Positions 33,824 through 44,629 of a stretch of 64,000 nt of DNA are shown one piece after another; the stretch's first letter is position 1, and each line of letters opens with the position of its first letter. This DNA is from Nemertoderma westbladi (lineage: Eukaryota; Xenacoelomorpha; Nemertodermatida; Nemertodermatidae): the NCBI GenBank assembly GCA_032718475.1, contig JAUCBJ010003342.1:1-64000 (forward strand), given 5' to 3'. Below the pieces are notes generated by a model that saw only the letters and a program-made list of their open reading frames with translations, was not told where the DNA came from and ran no database searches. A program made the position numbers and the translations under genes.

Positions 33824-34673
33824 CTTTGTCGTCCAAAGAAGTCAAATTTGGTAAGTTTCTAAATGTCCGCTCCAATGGGTCTTCTACTGGAGTGTCTAGT
33901 AGACAGTCTGGAGAAGCGTCCGGTGAACAGTCTGGTGAGACGTCTGGTGAGACATAGCGCGGAACATCCGGCGAAATGTCCTGTCGTCGGTCCCAAAGAA
34001 AGTCAGGCATAACTTCTGTCAGAAAGTCTGGTCTAAAGTCTGGTCCAATGTCTGGTCCAAAGTCTGGTCCAAAGTCTGGTGGACAGTCTGTCGAGATGTC
34101 TGGTGGAAAGTCTGGTGAGACGTCCGGTAGACAATCTGTCGAGAGTTCCATAAAACAATCTGGCGAGCAATCCGGAGAACAATCTGGTGTCGCTTCTGGT
34201 GAATAATCTGGCGAGTAATCTGGTGAACAATTCGGCGAAACGTCTGGTGAAATCTCCCGCGGAACATCCGGTGAAAGATTCGTACAAGCGTCTGGTCGAG
34301 AGTCTGGTGAGACGTCTGGCGTAATGTCAGGTCTAGTGTCCAGGTCATCAGATTTCGTCCGTCCTTGTTTCCTCTTGACCTTGGCGTTGGCTTTCGCTTT
34401 AGATTTGACAACCTTGTCGATTTTTATCTCGGCACCCTCTGGTATGGTATTGGTTGTCGCGTCGAATAACGGTGGCCATTCGTCTGATGGTCGCTGTAGG
34501 AAATCGGGTCCTCTAAACCAAAAGGATTTATTGTCTGGTTTACAAAAGTCAAGCGGTTGCATCCCCCGTGACGCGAAGTCAGCTCGGTTCAGCTTCCCTG
34601 GACAGTGATGCCAATCTTGTTTGAGAGACTGGTCTAATATTTCAGCCCGTCTGTTGGCTATGAAAGTCTTGAA
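33786..34673 (-). pseudogene. pol: E1 RNase H end and Asp/Pro repeat linker
   Basis: Same frame as the RT/RNase H segment across the stop at 34674. Contains the W-x2-CPGKLNRADFASRG signature (about 34570-34615) and FRGPDFLQRPSDEW, then a Lys-rich stretch, then a 12-bp repeat array translated as runs of S-P-D-x (33895-34330). This Asp-rich linker is not seen in E2. Confidence 0.75.
33895..34335 (-). repeat. Degenerate 12-bp array encoding S/P-P-D-x in E1 pol
   Basis: About 36 units; on the plus strand typically 'tctggtgagacg' or 'tctggtccaaag'. Every fourth codon is Asp with few exceptions over about 145 codons. It is more diverged than the 12-bp array in the gypsy-like element but has the same period and length. 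Confidence 0.85.
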
Positions 34674-35444
34674 CTAAAACGCTTCGTTGTTTATGTACCA
34701 AATTACCAACGTCACATCCGTCCAATATGTGACCTTCAAGTTAGCCTCCAGCTCGCGTTGAACTAGACTGACAATATCGGTGGATATCGTCCCGGCTTGC
34801 AGCTCTCCACGAGGTACAGTCATATACTTCAACGGCATTGTTCTAGCCCTAGAAGTAACGAGAGACACATCGTAGCTGTCCGATGTCACTTGTCGTCTAA
34901 GGTATAAAGTAACCCCCAATCCATCCTTGCTAGCGTCACTAAAGCTGTGAAGCTCTAAATCGGCAGGAAAGGTGGTCTGCAAAGGAAAGTATACCCTCGG
35001 TATGGTATAGTCTTGTAGGAACGTCAGTTGGGCTTCCCAGTCCCTCCATTGCTCAGCTAACTTTTCTGTGATGGGGTCGTCCCATTCCAGTCCGGCTTGC
35101 CAAATGCTGCGGAGTATGATCCTAGCATGTAGGAACACTGGACTAATGAAACACAATGGGTCATACAATCGACTCATGGTCGATAAGCAAGTCCTCTTAG
35201 TGAGAGGTCTAGTCTGGTCGTTGGACCTTACACGTACCCTAAAATTGTCGGTGTTAGGGTCCCAACTAAGTCCTAATACTTTGGTCGTCGGTAGAGGTTC
35301 TAGGTCTAAGTCCAAGTCACCTCCACTACGATCAGTCGGGTCAAATGAGTTCACTAGTTCGGATTCGTTGGAAGCGAACTTCGTCAGGCGGAATCCACCC
35401 TCAGCGAGACAATCCTGGAGTTGGTGTGCTACGGTTGTAGCGCG
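34674..35444 (-). pseudogene. pol: E1 RT C-terminus and RNase H
   Basis: Follows the RT palm in the same frame after TAG at 35445. Contains PLPTTKVLGLSWDP, TKRTCLSTMSRLYDPLCFIS (RT connection) and the RNase H motifs LHSFSDASKDGLG (about 34930) and VPRGELQAG (about 34805). Another TAA at 34674 precedes the RNase H tail. Confidence 0.85.
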
Positions 35445-35695
35445 CTACAAAGCGTCACAACTCTTGAGTCCGTCATCCACGTAGAAATCTCGTTCCACTG
35501 TCCGAACTACTTCTGGGTCAAATTGGTCTCGTCTGTCCAATGCGGTCTGCTTTAAGGCGTACATGGTGCAGTTGGGGCTGTCCCTGGCTCCGAAAACTCT
35601 TACCTGCATTTGGTAAGTTTCTGGCGGAAGTTCTAAATTTCCGTCCAGATACCAAAGAAACCTCAAGCTGTCCCTGTCCTGCTCCAAAGCCTTAA
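35445..35695 (-). pseudogene. pol: E1 RT palm segment with YVDD
   Basis: 80-codon segment with EQDRDSLRFLWYLDG and RDFYVDDGLKS (catalytic YVDD, about 35475). Directly downstream of the MITE insertion; its frame continues the RT N-part on the other side of the MITE when one TTAA copy is counted. Confidence 0.88.
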
Positions 35696-37265
35696 CCCTA
35701 TTAAACCCGGGGGGGGGGGGGTCAATATGACCCCTTCCGTGGTTTTTTTATTATAATTCTGAAACAGACGCAGTTGGGAATCTGATACTTTATGACTTTT
35801 CCTAAAAATCTATTGTCTTCCTAATAGTGAAAACCGTTTTCAAAAATATTGGGTAGTTTTCGAGTTATAGCACAATTTTTTAACCCTACTTTTGGCACTT
35901 TTTTTGAGACGTTTTTTGAAAATTACATTTCATTAAATATGAATTGTAACATCTCTATTTTTGATTTACACCGGTTTTTTGGTGTTAGCAATAGGATAGA
36001 ATTCATATAAATCGATTTAGAAATTTCAAACTTGTTTTTTTCGGTGGGTGCCAAATTTTGGTGCCAGCACCAAATTTTGAAATATGTCAATTTTGTAAAT
36101 TGATTGTTTGAAACTTGTTTTTGACGCAATTGGGGTTTTTTGGGGTTCTGGTTTCGATGGAATATATACGAGTTGCACCAAGCGTATCAAACTTGTATTT
36201 TTCGGTGCTGTGTGCAAATTTTGGTGCTAGCACGAAATTTTGAAAATCCATTTAATAGATAAAATTGCTTTTGACAATTTATTTCTTGCGTTTTAGAGGT
36301 TTATGGCTGTTCTGAATTCAATGGAATATATAATTATCGAACTAGACATCTAAAACTTGTATTTTTCGGAAGTGGGTGCAAAATGTGGTGCTAGCACCAA
36401 ATTTTGGAAATCATCAAATATATCAATTTATTGTGTCACCTTGTTTCTTGCGTTATACGGGTTTGTGAGGGTTCTGAATTCAATGGAACCAGTAAAAATT
36501 TCATAAGAGTTTTCAAACTTGTATTTTTCGCCGGTGGGTGAAAATTGTTGTGCCAGCACCAAATTTTGGAAAATAAGCAAATTGATCAGTAGATATAATC
36601 ATCTTGTTTCTTGCGTTATACGGGTTTATGCGGGTCCTGAATCCGATGGAATCAATAAAAACAGCACTGGACATCGCAAACTTGTACTTTTTGGTGATGG
36701 GTACGAAATTTGGTGCTAGCACCAAAATTTGCCAAATTACGCCGAAAAATACACGTAGCAATGATCTGGCATATTAGAAATGTATTCCATTAGAATCAGC
36801 GCCCTAGAAAACCTGAAAATGTGAATTTATAGCATCGTATAAGTGAATTAAAAATTTTGTGTTCTAACTGAAAAGTGCTGGTTACTTGTTTTTTTCATTT
36901 TTTTCCTACTCAGAGAGGACTAAAGAGCCATTTATAGTAATCATATCATTTTTAAATATTTTCCAATGTATTTTGCGCCCCAGAAAACCTGTATTGAAAA
37001 ACAATTAGCCGAAAAATGTAACTTTAAAATTTTGTGAAAATTGTGCACTACTTGTAATTTTGGTGCTGCAATATTACCATCCCAGTACATTTTTTCGAAA
37101 ACTTTTTTTTCGGTCGGATCCAGACTAGTGATACCTACGTACAAACAAAAAATCAGACGTTTTCGTTAATATTTGTAGATTTTAGAGGGAGGGGTCAATA
37201 TGACCCCCCCCCCCCCCCCCCCCCCCGGTATTTGTACAGCATTTTATAGCCCGGTACTAATAGGG
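35696..37265. mobile_element. piggyBac-like MITE with TTAA duplications, inside E1 RT
   Basis: Flanked by TTAA at 35692-35695 and 37266-37269. Terminal inverted repeats start CCCTATTA on both sides and match at 13 of the first 16 bases, followed by poly-G or poly-C and the inner palindrome GGGGTCAATATGACCCC. TTAA targets and CCC-type ends are piggyBac hallmarks. The interior is non-coding and carries at least five spaced copies of a unit with 'ggtgctagcaccaaattttg' and 'gcaaacttgtatttttcggtg' (about 36020-36735). No transposase ORF. Confidence 0.85.
36020..36735. repeat. Diverged ~155-bp tandem units inside the MITE
   Basis: At least five spaced copies of 'aaacttgt.tttttcggtg...gcaaattttggtgc.agcacca', the last part being a short palindrome around GGTGCTAGCACC. 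Spacing is roughly 150-165 bp. Confidence 0.7.
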
Positions 37266-37762
37266 TTAACCTGGTGAAACATGGCCTCTACGTCACAGGT
37301 GAAAGCCACTTTGCGTTGTCTAAAACGCATTAGGACTCCCATGAGGTAATTATTCATATTCGGCCCGTCAATCAATTCGCTGTTCATAGACATCCCTTGG
37401 TAAAGCGCTGCGCAGTCGTTGACTACACGCACCCTGCCAGGTTTGTCTGGGTGTCGAACAAAATGATGTGGCAGGTAATATGTCTGATCTGTGGTTACCT
37501 CGGGATTTAACATCCTAATGGCGTATCCCTTTTGGAGATACGTCTGAAGTTGCGCATTGTATTGCATATGGGCCGTCTCGTCTCGCAACAATCGCTGCCT
37601 TATTGATTTGAGTCGCCTCAAAGCAAGCGGGTAATTGTTAACGAGTTTAGGTTGTCCATTGCGCCATAAGGTAGTTGGATAAGGTGGTTGGCGGGTTCGC
37701 GTCCGGCGTATTACCTTTTGTCTCATTTGTTGGGGTCTAGAATCTACGATTCTCCGTTGTTC

Positions 37763-37782
37763 GGTAGGCTTGTAAGCCTTCC
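37763..37782. repeat. 20-bp palindrome P7, inside E1 pol
   Basis: Sense GGAAGGCTTACAAGCCTACC, read in the second frame as W-KAYKPT. Part of the 93-bp tandem duplication with P8. Confidence 0.9.
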
Positions 37783-37855
37783 ACGAAGTCGTAGGTCTCG
37801 TTAAACGTTGTTCGATCCTGCGGGTACTACCCACATCCGTCCTCCTCCGTTGTTC

Positions 37856-37875
37856 GGTAGGCTCGCAAGCCTTCC
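37856..37875. repeat. 20-bp palindrome P8, inside E1 pol
   Basis: Sense GGAAGGCTTGCGAGCCTACC, read in the second frame as W-KACEPT. Spaced 93 bp from P7 within duplicated sequence, so the two probably arose by tandem duplication rather than separate insertions. Confidence 0.9.
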
Positions 37876-38329
37876 ACGAAGTCGTAGGTTGCGTCGAACA
37901 TTGTGTCAAAGGTCGAGTAAAGTAGTCGGGTTTCGTAGTCGGTCTATAAATAACTGGGTTCGCACAGCACATCATAGGTTTAACTGCTAACGGCTTACTT
38001 ACCTGTTTAATTGTCATAAACGCAGGTTCCTCTCTCCCTACAAGTAGACTACGACTTACTGTAGGTGGACTAGATACATTACCTGCTAAAATTGGCGATG
38101 AAGTTGCCCTAGGTTGCGGTAATTCCGTCACAACAAACCTGTTACCTTGCGTCGAGTGCACGGGTGTTAATTCCTTAGGTTTCGTAACATAGACCAGTTT
38201 TATCGGAGTCGTGGGTTTGAGCATAGGAATCACTTGTGGAAAACGTTCACAGTAATCCTCGACGAACTCATCTCTTCGATCCATCGCTCCAACACTTCCT
38301 TCGTCGATTCGCTTCTGTATCCCGCGATA

Positions 38330-39655
38330 TCAAACTTCCAGGTGATCCAGGGCAGACAAATCGTGTCCAGCTCGCGATCTTATAGATCTATCTCTTGCGT
38401 CGAGGTCCGCTTGCGCGTTCGCTGTCTCGCGCAATATTCGATTCAGTTCGAACTGTAGTTGCATCTCCCTTTCACGTCGATCTGCTACTTGTTGTTGTGC
38501 CGCTAACTCCGCTTCTTGTATAGCTAGTCGAGTGTTAATCTGTCTCACTTCCATCTTGGTGCGAGAGTCAGATGCCGCTTTCTTCCGAGCCAACTCCGCC
38601 GCGTTTACTGTCGCAACTCGTGCTAATTCGTCGGCTGCAGCTTCTCGTGCCAAATCTTCCTCCAATCTTCTTAACTCCAAGGCGTCGACTTCTGCTTGCG
38701 CTTTGAGTTGCGCAATCTTCGCCTCGTTTTCTCTTTGCTGTTTCTCTCCCTCGATGGCGATCTGTGCCATCTGTCGTTGCGTTTCTTCCTCGAAGACTTG
38801 TTGTCGGCGTGCAACTTCCTGTTGTTGTTGAGTAATGTCAGACGCTGTTCTACTATCGTCGCCATTCTCGCTCCGCATGCTAACGAATGATCTATCCATC
38901 GGTGGATTTTGGTAGACTCGCGAGCCTTCCATAGTGAGAACTTCCGTCGTCCCTCGCGGTTCGAATTCCGGTTCTTCGATCGGTACGCCGTTTCTACGAA
39001 GAAAATTGGTGAGTGTCTCCAACCTCCCGTCCAGGCAATAAGGTTCTTCTTCCTCTTCGGGTTGTAACAATGCGTCCAAAACTGACTCACCTAGCAGTTG
39101 GTCAAACTGCTCCTGTTGAGCCAATATTATTACTGACTTAAACTGGATAATGCTTTCTCTCGCACTTACCAACTTATCTATTATCTTTACCTGAGTAAAG
39201 TTGTCTCCACGCAACTCTGCGAGTTCGTGTAAACCTTTCAGTTTATCTACGGAGGCATGTACCCTACTTTCTATCCTTACCTGTAAGGTGTAGAACTCGT
39301 ATCTCGACATCGGGGCGGTTAACTCGCGTAAAACGCGAAAAACTTCTCCGAGGTTTCGAGTAATCTGGGCCATGTGTCCTCCTATACTTCTAATGACATT
39401 TTCTTGGCTTCCCGCCAAGCTTACCATGTCTGGTTCCCGTGACCTGGTCTGCGGGACTGTAAGGAAATCCTCGATCCTGCCGTCGCCACGCATTGCGGCT
39501 TCCGGTATTTCCGTTCGGGGTACCGGCGACACACGCGGTGTGACATTGGTGGAATCTCGGGTTCTCCTTCTCAGTTCGTCTACTGTTGATCTGTCCGGGT
39601 CGCACGAGTCATAGTCGGTAGGGGGGTATCGAGTCGAATGTGGTGTGTCACTCAT
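38330..39655 (-). pseudogene. gag: E1 Gag, N-terminal region with long coiled coil
   Basis: 441 open codons from MSDTPHSTRYPP (ATG at 39655), ending at TGA 38330 with the frame continuing into pol. Acidic Glu-run EEEEEP near 39050; from about 38830 to 38390 a Gln/Glu/Ala/Arg coiled coil (QRQMAQIAIEGEKQQRENEAK). CDPDRST near the start resembles CDSDRST in E2 Gag. Palindrome P9 lies in frame near 38920. Likely particle-forming region; no zinc knuckle here. Confidence 0.7.
38911..38930. repeat. 20-bp palindrome P9, inside E1 gag
   Basis: Sense GGAAGGCTCGCGAGTCTACC with one mismatch in the right arm. Read in the third frame as EGSRVYQ, so the family is found in all three frames. Confidence 0.88.
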
Positions 39656-40650
39656 GTCTTATTATATACATCAAGTACGGGTAATAAAATGTCAAAATAT
39701 CTGAATGCTGAAATGTCAAACTTACCTTTGTATATATATAGTATATATATACCCAAACCGGTACAAATAAATCAACAAAGTCAGAATGTCGAAATGTCAA
39801 AATGACCAAATGTCAAACTTACCTTGATATATATATATACCATATATATACCCTAACCGGTACAAATAAAACTAACAAAGTATATAATAAAATATGTAAT
39901 AATCTAGCCTACCGGCTAAATTTGTACGAATAAGTGAGATAACGGTTTACGTTACCAAAATGTAGATCAACAAGTACAAATAATAGGGAAAACAGCAACG
40001 TCTAACGGGAAAAATAAGTACCAACAACACTACTAATTAGACAGTGAAACCCACAAATTTTGAGTACTACTGTGCTTTCTAAGTTTGAACGACACGAGTC
40101 GTAAAACTTACGCTCCTTTGATCTTCCAGTCGTACAAATTCCCAAATACAAACCGGACGTGGGTCGTTCCGTTTTTCGGTGGCGCTGATGAATTTTTTGT
40201 CTCCCAAACTTTGCGAAAAGCGGTCTAATCCTCGAAGCGGTCCAGAAATGAGTCCTTGAGTCCTGAAAAGTTGAAGGTGAGAGTTTTACTTCTACTCTAC
40301 GAAAAATCTTCCCCGAAAAAGTAACACCACACACACACGGCGTAAAACAAAATGCTACAAACTAACTATTAGCTAGTCAAATATTAAATACGAAACTACT
40401 AGCTACCCTAAAAGCCTACTGAAGCAGGGGACGTTTTACAAATTACTAAATTTTACTAACCTTAAATTTTTTAAATATCTCCTACTTACAATATCTAACA
40501 GTATGTGAGAGACCTCACGGTTGGGATATATATTTCCTACTTTCGTAAGAATAAATATACCTCACTGTTGTGTCCTCTACGGTAGGGACTACCCTACAGC
40601 CTACAAATCTACTAATACGAAGCTATAGAATATCTCTATCAGTAAAGTCC
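39656..40650 (-). other. E1 leader, non-coding
   Basis: About 1 kb without a credible gene. At 39705-39870 there is an imperfect tandem duplication of about 110 bp with 'aaatgtcaaacttacctt', a TATATA run and 'aaccggtacaaataaa'. On the sense strand each copy gives AAGGTAAGTTTGACA, a good 5' splice-site consensus. The LTR may extend some way into this interval, because the left LTR copy is truncated at the corresponding point. Confidence 0.55.
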
Positions 40651-42780
40651 AGTAGTATACCGCTTACCAGATCCTAGTAACGATGTATCTTACTGTAAGA
40701 CTCTAGTAATGAAACGGGCTCATACAGTATCTGACAACAAATCCCAGTCCAGGATATCTAAACAAACAGATACAATACACAAACTACTACTGGTGAGGAG
40801 CAGAGCCTGGTGTCTATTCTATGTATGTGAGCGGGTCTAATGCCTACAAACTAGACAAAAGGATACCTGTCCTCTAACTGGTATGGCAGATGTACAGTTA
40901 CAGTAACAGACCAAACTCACGGGAAAATAATCCCCGCGCAGCGAATCCTAACTATCACTGACAGTCCTAAATACAGTAACTTGCCGCGGTGTGATTTATA
41001 TGGTTTATATACGAGCTAAGTGGGTTACAGACCTAGCGTAACAATACTGATCTCCCTGTCTGAATCAGTCTAAAAAGGGTCGTACCTAATGTAACAATAC
41101 TGCTGCTCTAGGCAAACAACAGTTAATAACGAAAATGAAATACTCCCTTGCTGTAACTAAATATCAGATCCTAATTTTACAAACTTACCAAAAGTAAGAT
41201 AAATACATTCTGCCTAAAGTAATCTAAAGTGCGCTATCAAGTAGAACTCTAAGGGTAAATATGTTTTAGGGCGTGTGTGTGTAGGTGTGTTACAATAAAA
41301 CAATTTTGGTGTATATCATTTACTAGGTTTTAGTAATTCTCTGACCGAAACAATACCGTGCGCTAGCTACTAAAAGCTACTAGTCGCGTTTTGTAGAACT
41401 TTATACTTACAAATGACGTCAAAGCTCTCTCCTTCCTATCCACAACTCAACTGGGCATCCACGGTGTAAGTAACTACACCCGTGATCGGCACAAATACCA
41501 GATTCTGGTTGTAAGATAAGAAATAGGGATTAATTGCTACCGTATGTTAGCTGATCTGGTATACAAATTTGATTCTAGAACTTTGTTGCTGCGGTAGTTA
41601 GCAGCAAATACCTATCAGTATGTGGCAAGGCGCGGTAGGATATTAATAAACCTCCCTAGGCCAAGCGGTGTGCCGGTAGCAGAAATACTCCTTGCCTGAT
41701 CAAATAACTAACTTCAGGCAGGGGGGGGGGGTACTAATGTATATTCTACAAAGCGAAACGGTACCAAACGGTCAGTACTGCAAATCACTAAATTATGGAA
41801 CATATGCTGTCTGTACCTAATATGTACTCGCGTACTGACGGACGGCAATAATTCGCACCTGCGAGGTATACAGGTAACCCAGGGATTCGTACTACTGAAA
41901 GGGGGGGTTCTGCCTAGAATATAGTTATTTGATCCTAAATTTGCGGCGTCCCAGGACGGCGTCACGCTTACCCTGATCTATAGGTATTACGTCGGGCAAG
42001 GGCGTCAAACAAAGTCTTACCTTCCTCATAAAGCGGGTGCTGCATAGCAAGGCGGAGTATTTCGAAGGGCGAATGGGGTGCGCGGTCTAAGCTAATGTGG
42101 GCGCTAGCGTGTTGTGGACATCTTTTCCCTGCATTGCTGACAGCCTAATGGTCTAGGCGGCCATCTTCCCAATGCTTGGTTGTCCCAAAGTTGGACGTTC
42201 AGAAAAGTGCATGTTCAGAAGTTTTATAGTATATTTACAGTTTACAAAACTTTATCAAACAGAATTGCCAAATAGTTTCAACAAGAAACATGTAAAAGTC
42301 TGAAGTAACAAGTTAAACCAAGTGGAATAATGAAGTTAACTAAGTTTTAACGAAGTAAGAAGTGATAACCGAAGGCAAACCAGCCCTTTATATACTAAAT
42401 CTGGGACATAGAATCCACTAGAACTTTCCAGAGTATTCCATGGCCTCACATTGGAGCAATAAGATATTCCATGCCCTATGATTGGCCCAACTCATGTTCC
42501 ATGTGTTGTACGCACCCCATTGGTTTATCAATTTGTATCAAATGAAAATAAATTGCCCCAAAATGCAAATTTCCCGACTGGGATTCGAACTCGTAACCTA
42601 TATGTAATGCAACCAACGCCTTAACCATCTGACCACTACGCCACGAGATTAACTAGGGGTTTTATGTGTACTAATAAGAATAGGCATATTACATTACTGT
42701 AACTTAATCAAAATGCGTCGGATTTTCGAAAGTTTTTACGTTATACTACAAATGCTATGCTATAGTGAAATAATTCATCA
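40651..42780 (-). repeat. E1 5' LTR (right copy), uninterrupted
   Basis: 2.13 kb matching the left LTR copy without its two insertions. Sense start TGATGAATTATTTC at 42780. Contains the tRNA-like sequence at 42572-42648, a poly-G tract near 41720, and a ~65-bp block near 42400-42470 absent from the left copy. The inner boundary near 40651 is a minimum, set by truncation of the other copy. Confidence 0.8.
42572..42648 (-). other. tRNA-like sequence in the E1 LTR, right copy
   Basis: Same A- and B-box-like sequence as 8435-8511, identical over nearly the whole length, so it was present when E1 inserted. Confidence 0.6.
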
Positions 42781-42939
42781 CTACCCAATAATTTTGAAAA
42801 CGGTTTTCACTCCTAGGAAGACAATAGATTTTTAGGAAAAGTCATAAAATTTCAGATTCCCAACTGCGTTTGTTTCAGAATTATAATAAAAAAACCACGG
42901 TGGGGGTCATATTGACCCCACCCCCCTGGTTTAATAGGG
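42781..42939. mobile_element. piggyBac-like MITE fragment at the E1 right flank
   Basis: The reverse complement closely matches the first ~150 bp of the MITE at 35696, including the AATAGGG end with TTAA at 42940-42943, the GGGGTCATATTGACCCC palindrome and 'gaaaacggttttcac'. It is cut at the E1 LTR edge, so E1 inserted into an older copy of this MITE. Confidence 0.8.
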
Positions 42940-43887
42940 TTAACTGTTCAGTCTCTTAGATATACCAATTATGACAGTATTTGGTTTACTATTGCTAATT
43001 GCAATTATGATTTTGCATTTGTATTTATACCACCATCTGAGTCAAGGTATTACGACCCGGTTATATGGGCTGATATTCAAGCTCATATTTTCGATTCCCC
43101 CTCCCATCATTGGTTTGTTATTTTGGGAGCTAAATTCTAGAATAGGCAATAAATTAACTATTAAGTTGTTTACTCAACTCAAGTCTTTGGGTTGTGGAGG
43201 TATCATGCTTCGCGCATTGCAATCTTTGTATAGTTGCACCATAAGTTTCTTAGGCTCATCCATCATTACTTCTCTTAAGGGCGTGCTCCAAGGAGCACAT
43301 GGTAATTGTTTCTTATTCATTATTTACAAAAATCCACTCCTACAATGCCTGAAACATAGTGTCAGTGATGGTTTTCTAAAATGCCTCCATGCCGTACTTC
43401 TTATGGACTACTCAGCAATCTTAGTGACATCTCGGAGCTACACCATTGCAAAATTTTAATTTCTTCTACAATATTGTCAAGATTTTAACATGAAAATCAA
43501 TATTAAGAAGACTAAGTTCCTTGTCATAAATGGCAAGGGAGGATCTAATTTTCGAAACCCCCAAACAGCATCATGAAGGTCGGAAACTGTCCATCCTATG
43601 TTTATCTGGGGTCTCCCCTCAGTCAGGATGGCGGCTGGCTGTCCATATCCATGCCAACGACAAAATCAAACAAGTTGCAAAGTTCCACGCATTCCTAAGT
43701 AAACATTCTGATTGCCCACTTTGGTTTTTAATGTCGGGATATTATCTTCCATTTTATATGGTTGCGAGTCATGGCTCGGTTCCAATTTAAACCCAGTCAG
43801 TAACCATTATTACTCTATGTTGAAATCCGCCGTAGGCGTCCACCAACAGACCTGCCATGATTTAATACACCTGGAGACCGGATATAT

Positions 43888-44629
43888 CTTTTTACAGAAC
43901 ACAGCAGAACACAGTAGAACACAGCAGAACACAATAGAATACAGGCGGAACATAGGCGAACACAGCTGTAATTAAAATCTACACCAAAAAATAACACACT
44001 TGGGAAAGTACCGGATTTAATCATACAACTGTGAGATGTCAATTACATATTTAAATTAAATGGCGGTTTTCCATATCCTCCAAAATAAATTACTTCTCAT
44101 TATCATGTAACCATGGAGAGTTGGTTAGTTTTACAGCAGTACAGTACCGGTAGCTGAGTAGGCCTACATCAGTACATTGGTAATATACTCTACACTGAGC
44201 CCGGTAATTGCACATCAGTCAGTTAGTACCAATATTCCGTATCATATCCACTTCTAGGAAGCCTACATCTGTCTGCCTGTACAATGTACAGTCTGTAAGT
44301 CTGTACATGTCTCTACATCACTAGGCCTACTGCAGTACTGGAACAGGCTGACAGGCAGACTGCTGGACTAGTAAGTAACAGGTACAGGCCTAACCGAACA
44401 GCTGATCGGGCAACTCTGATCAGGTAATTTATTTTGGAGGATATGGAAAACCGCCTTTTAATTTAAATATGTAATTGACATCTTACAGTTGTATGATTAA
44501 GTCCGTTACTTTCCCAAGTGTGTTATTTTTTGGTGTAGATTTTAATTACAGCTGTGTTCGCCTATGTTCCGCCTGTATTATATTGTGTTCTGCTGTGTTC
44601 TACTGTGTTCTGCTGTGTTCTGTAAAAAG
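43888..44629. mobile_element. Foldback/MITE element with ~190-bp terminal inverted repeats
   Basis: The left arm (about 43888-44090, starting CTTTTTACAGAACACAGCAG) is the near-exact inverse of the right arm (about 44425-44629). The outer ends consist of 10-15-bp AGAACACAG-type repeats. It interrupts the LINE between HLETG and the continuing C-terminal region. No coding capacity, and no clear target duplication beyond the terminal bases. Confidence 0.8.

Larger units (their letters stand above)
37266..38329 (-). pseudogene. pol: E1 pol, linker and RT N-terminal part
   Basis: In frame with Gag across TGA at 38330. The first 200 codons are Arg/Thr/Pro-rich and contain an imperfect 93-bp tandem duplication, each copy with TTSWKA-x-x-PTEQRR and one palindrome. 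RT then begins: LVNNYPLALRRLKSIRQRLL, YYLPHHFVRHP, GRVRVVNDCAALYQG and AFTCDVEAMFHQV (first catalytic Asp), where the MITE interrupts. There is no DUF1759 domain, zinc knuckle or protease motif between Gag coiled coil and RT, so this copy appears to have lost them. Confidence 0.78.

Noticed and set aside
4662-42780. Interpretation of the two 2.1-kb copies as a segmental duplication
   Set aside because: They flank E1 in direct orientation, the inner left edge abuts a purine tract matching that of E2, and the enclosed genes run from one to the other, so they are LTRs.
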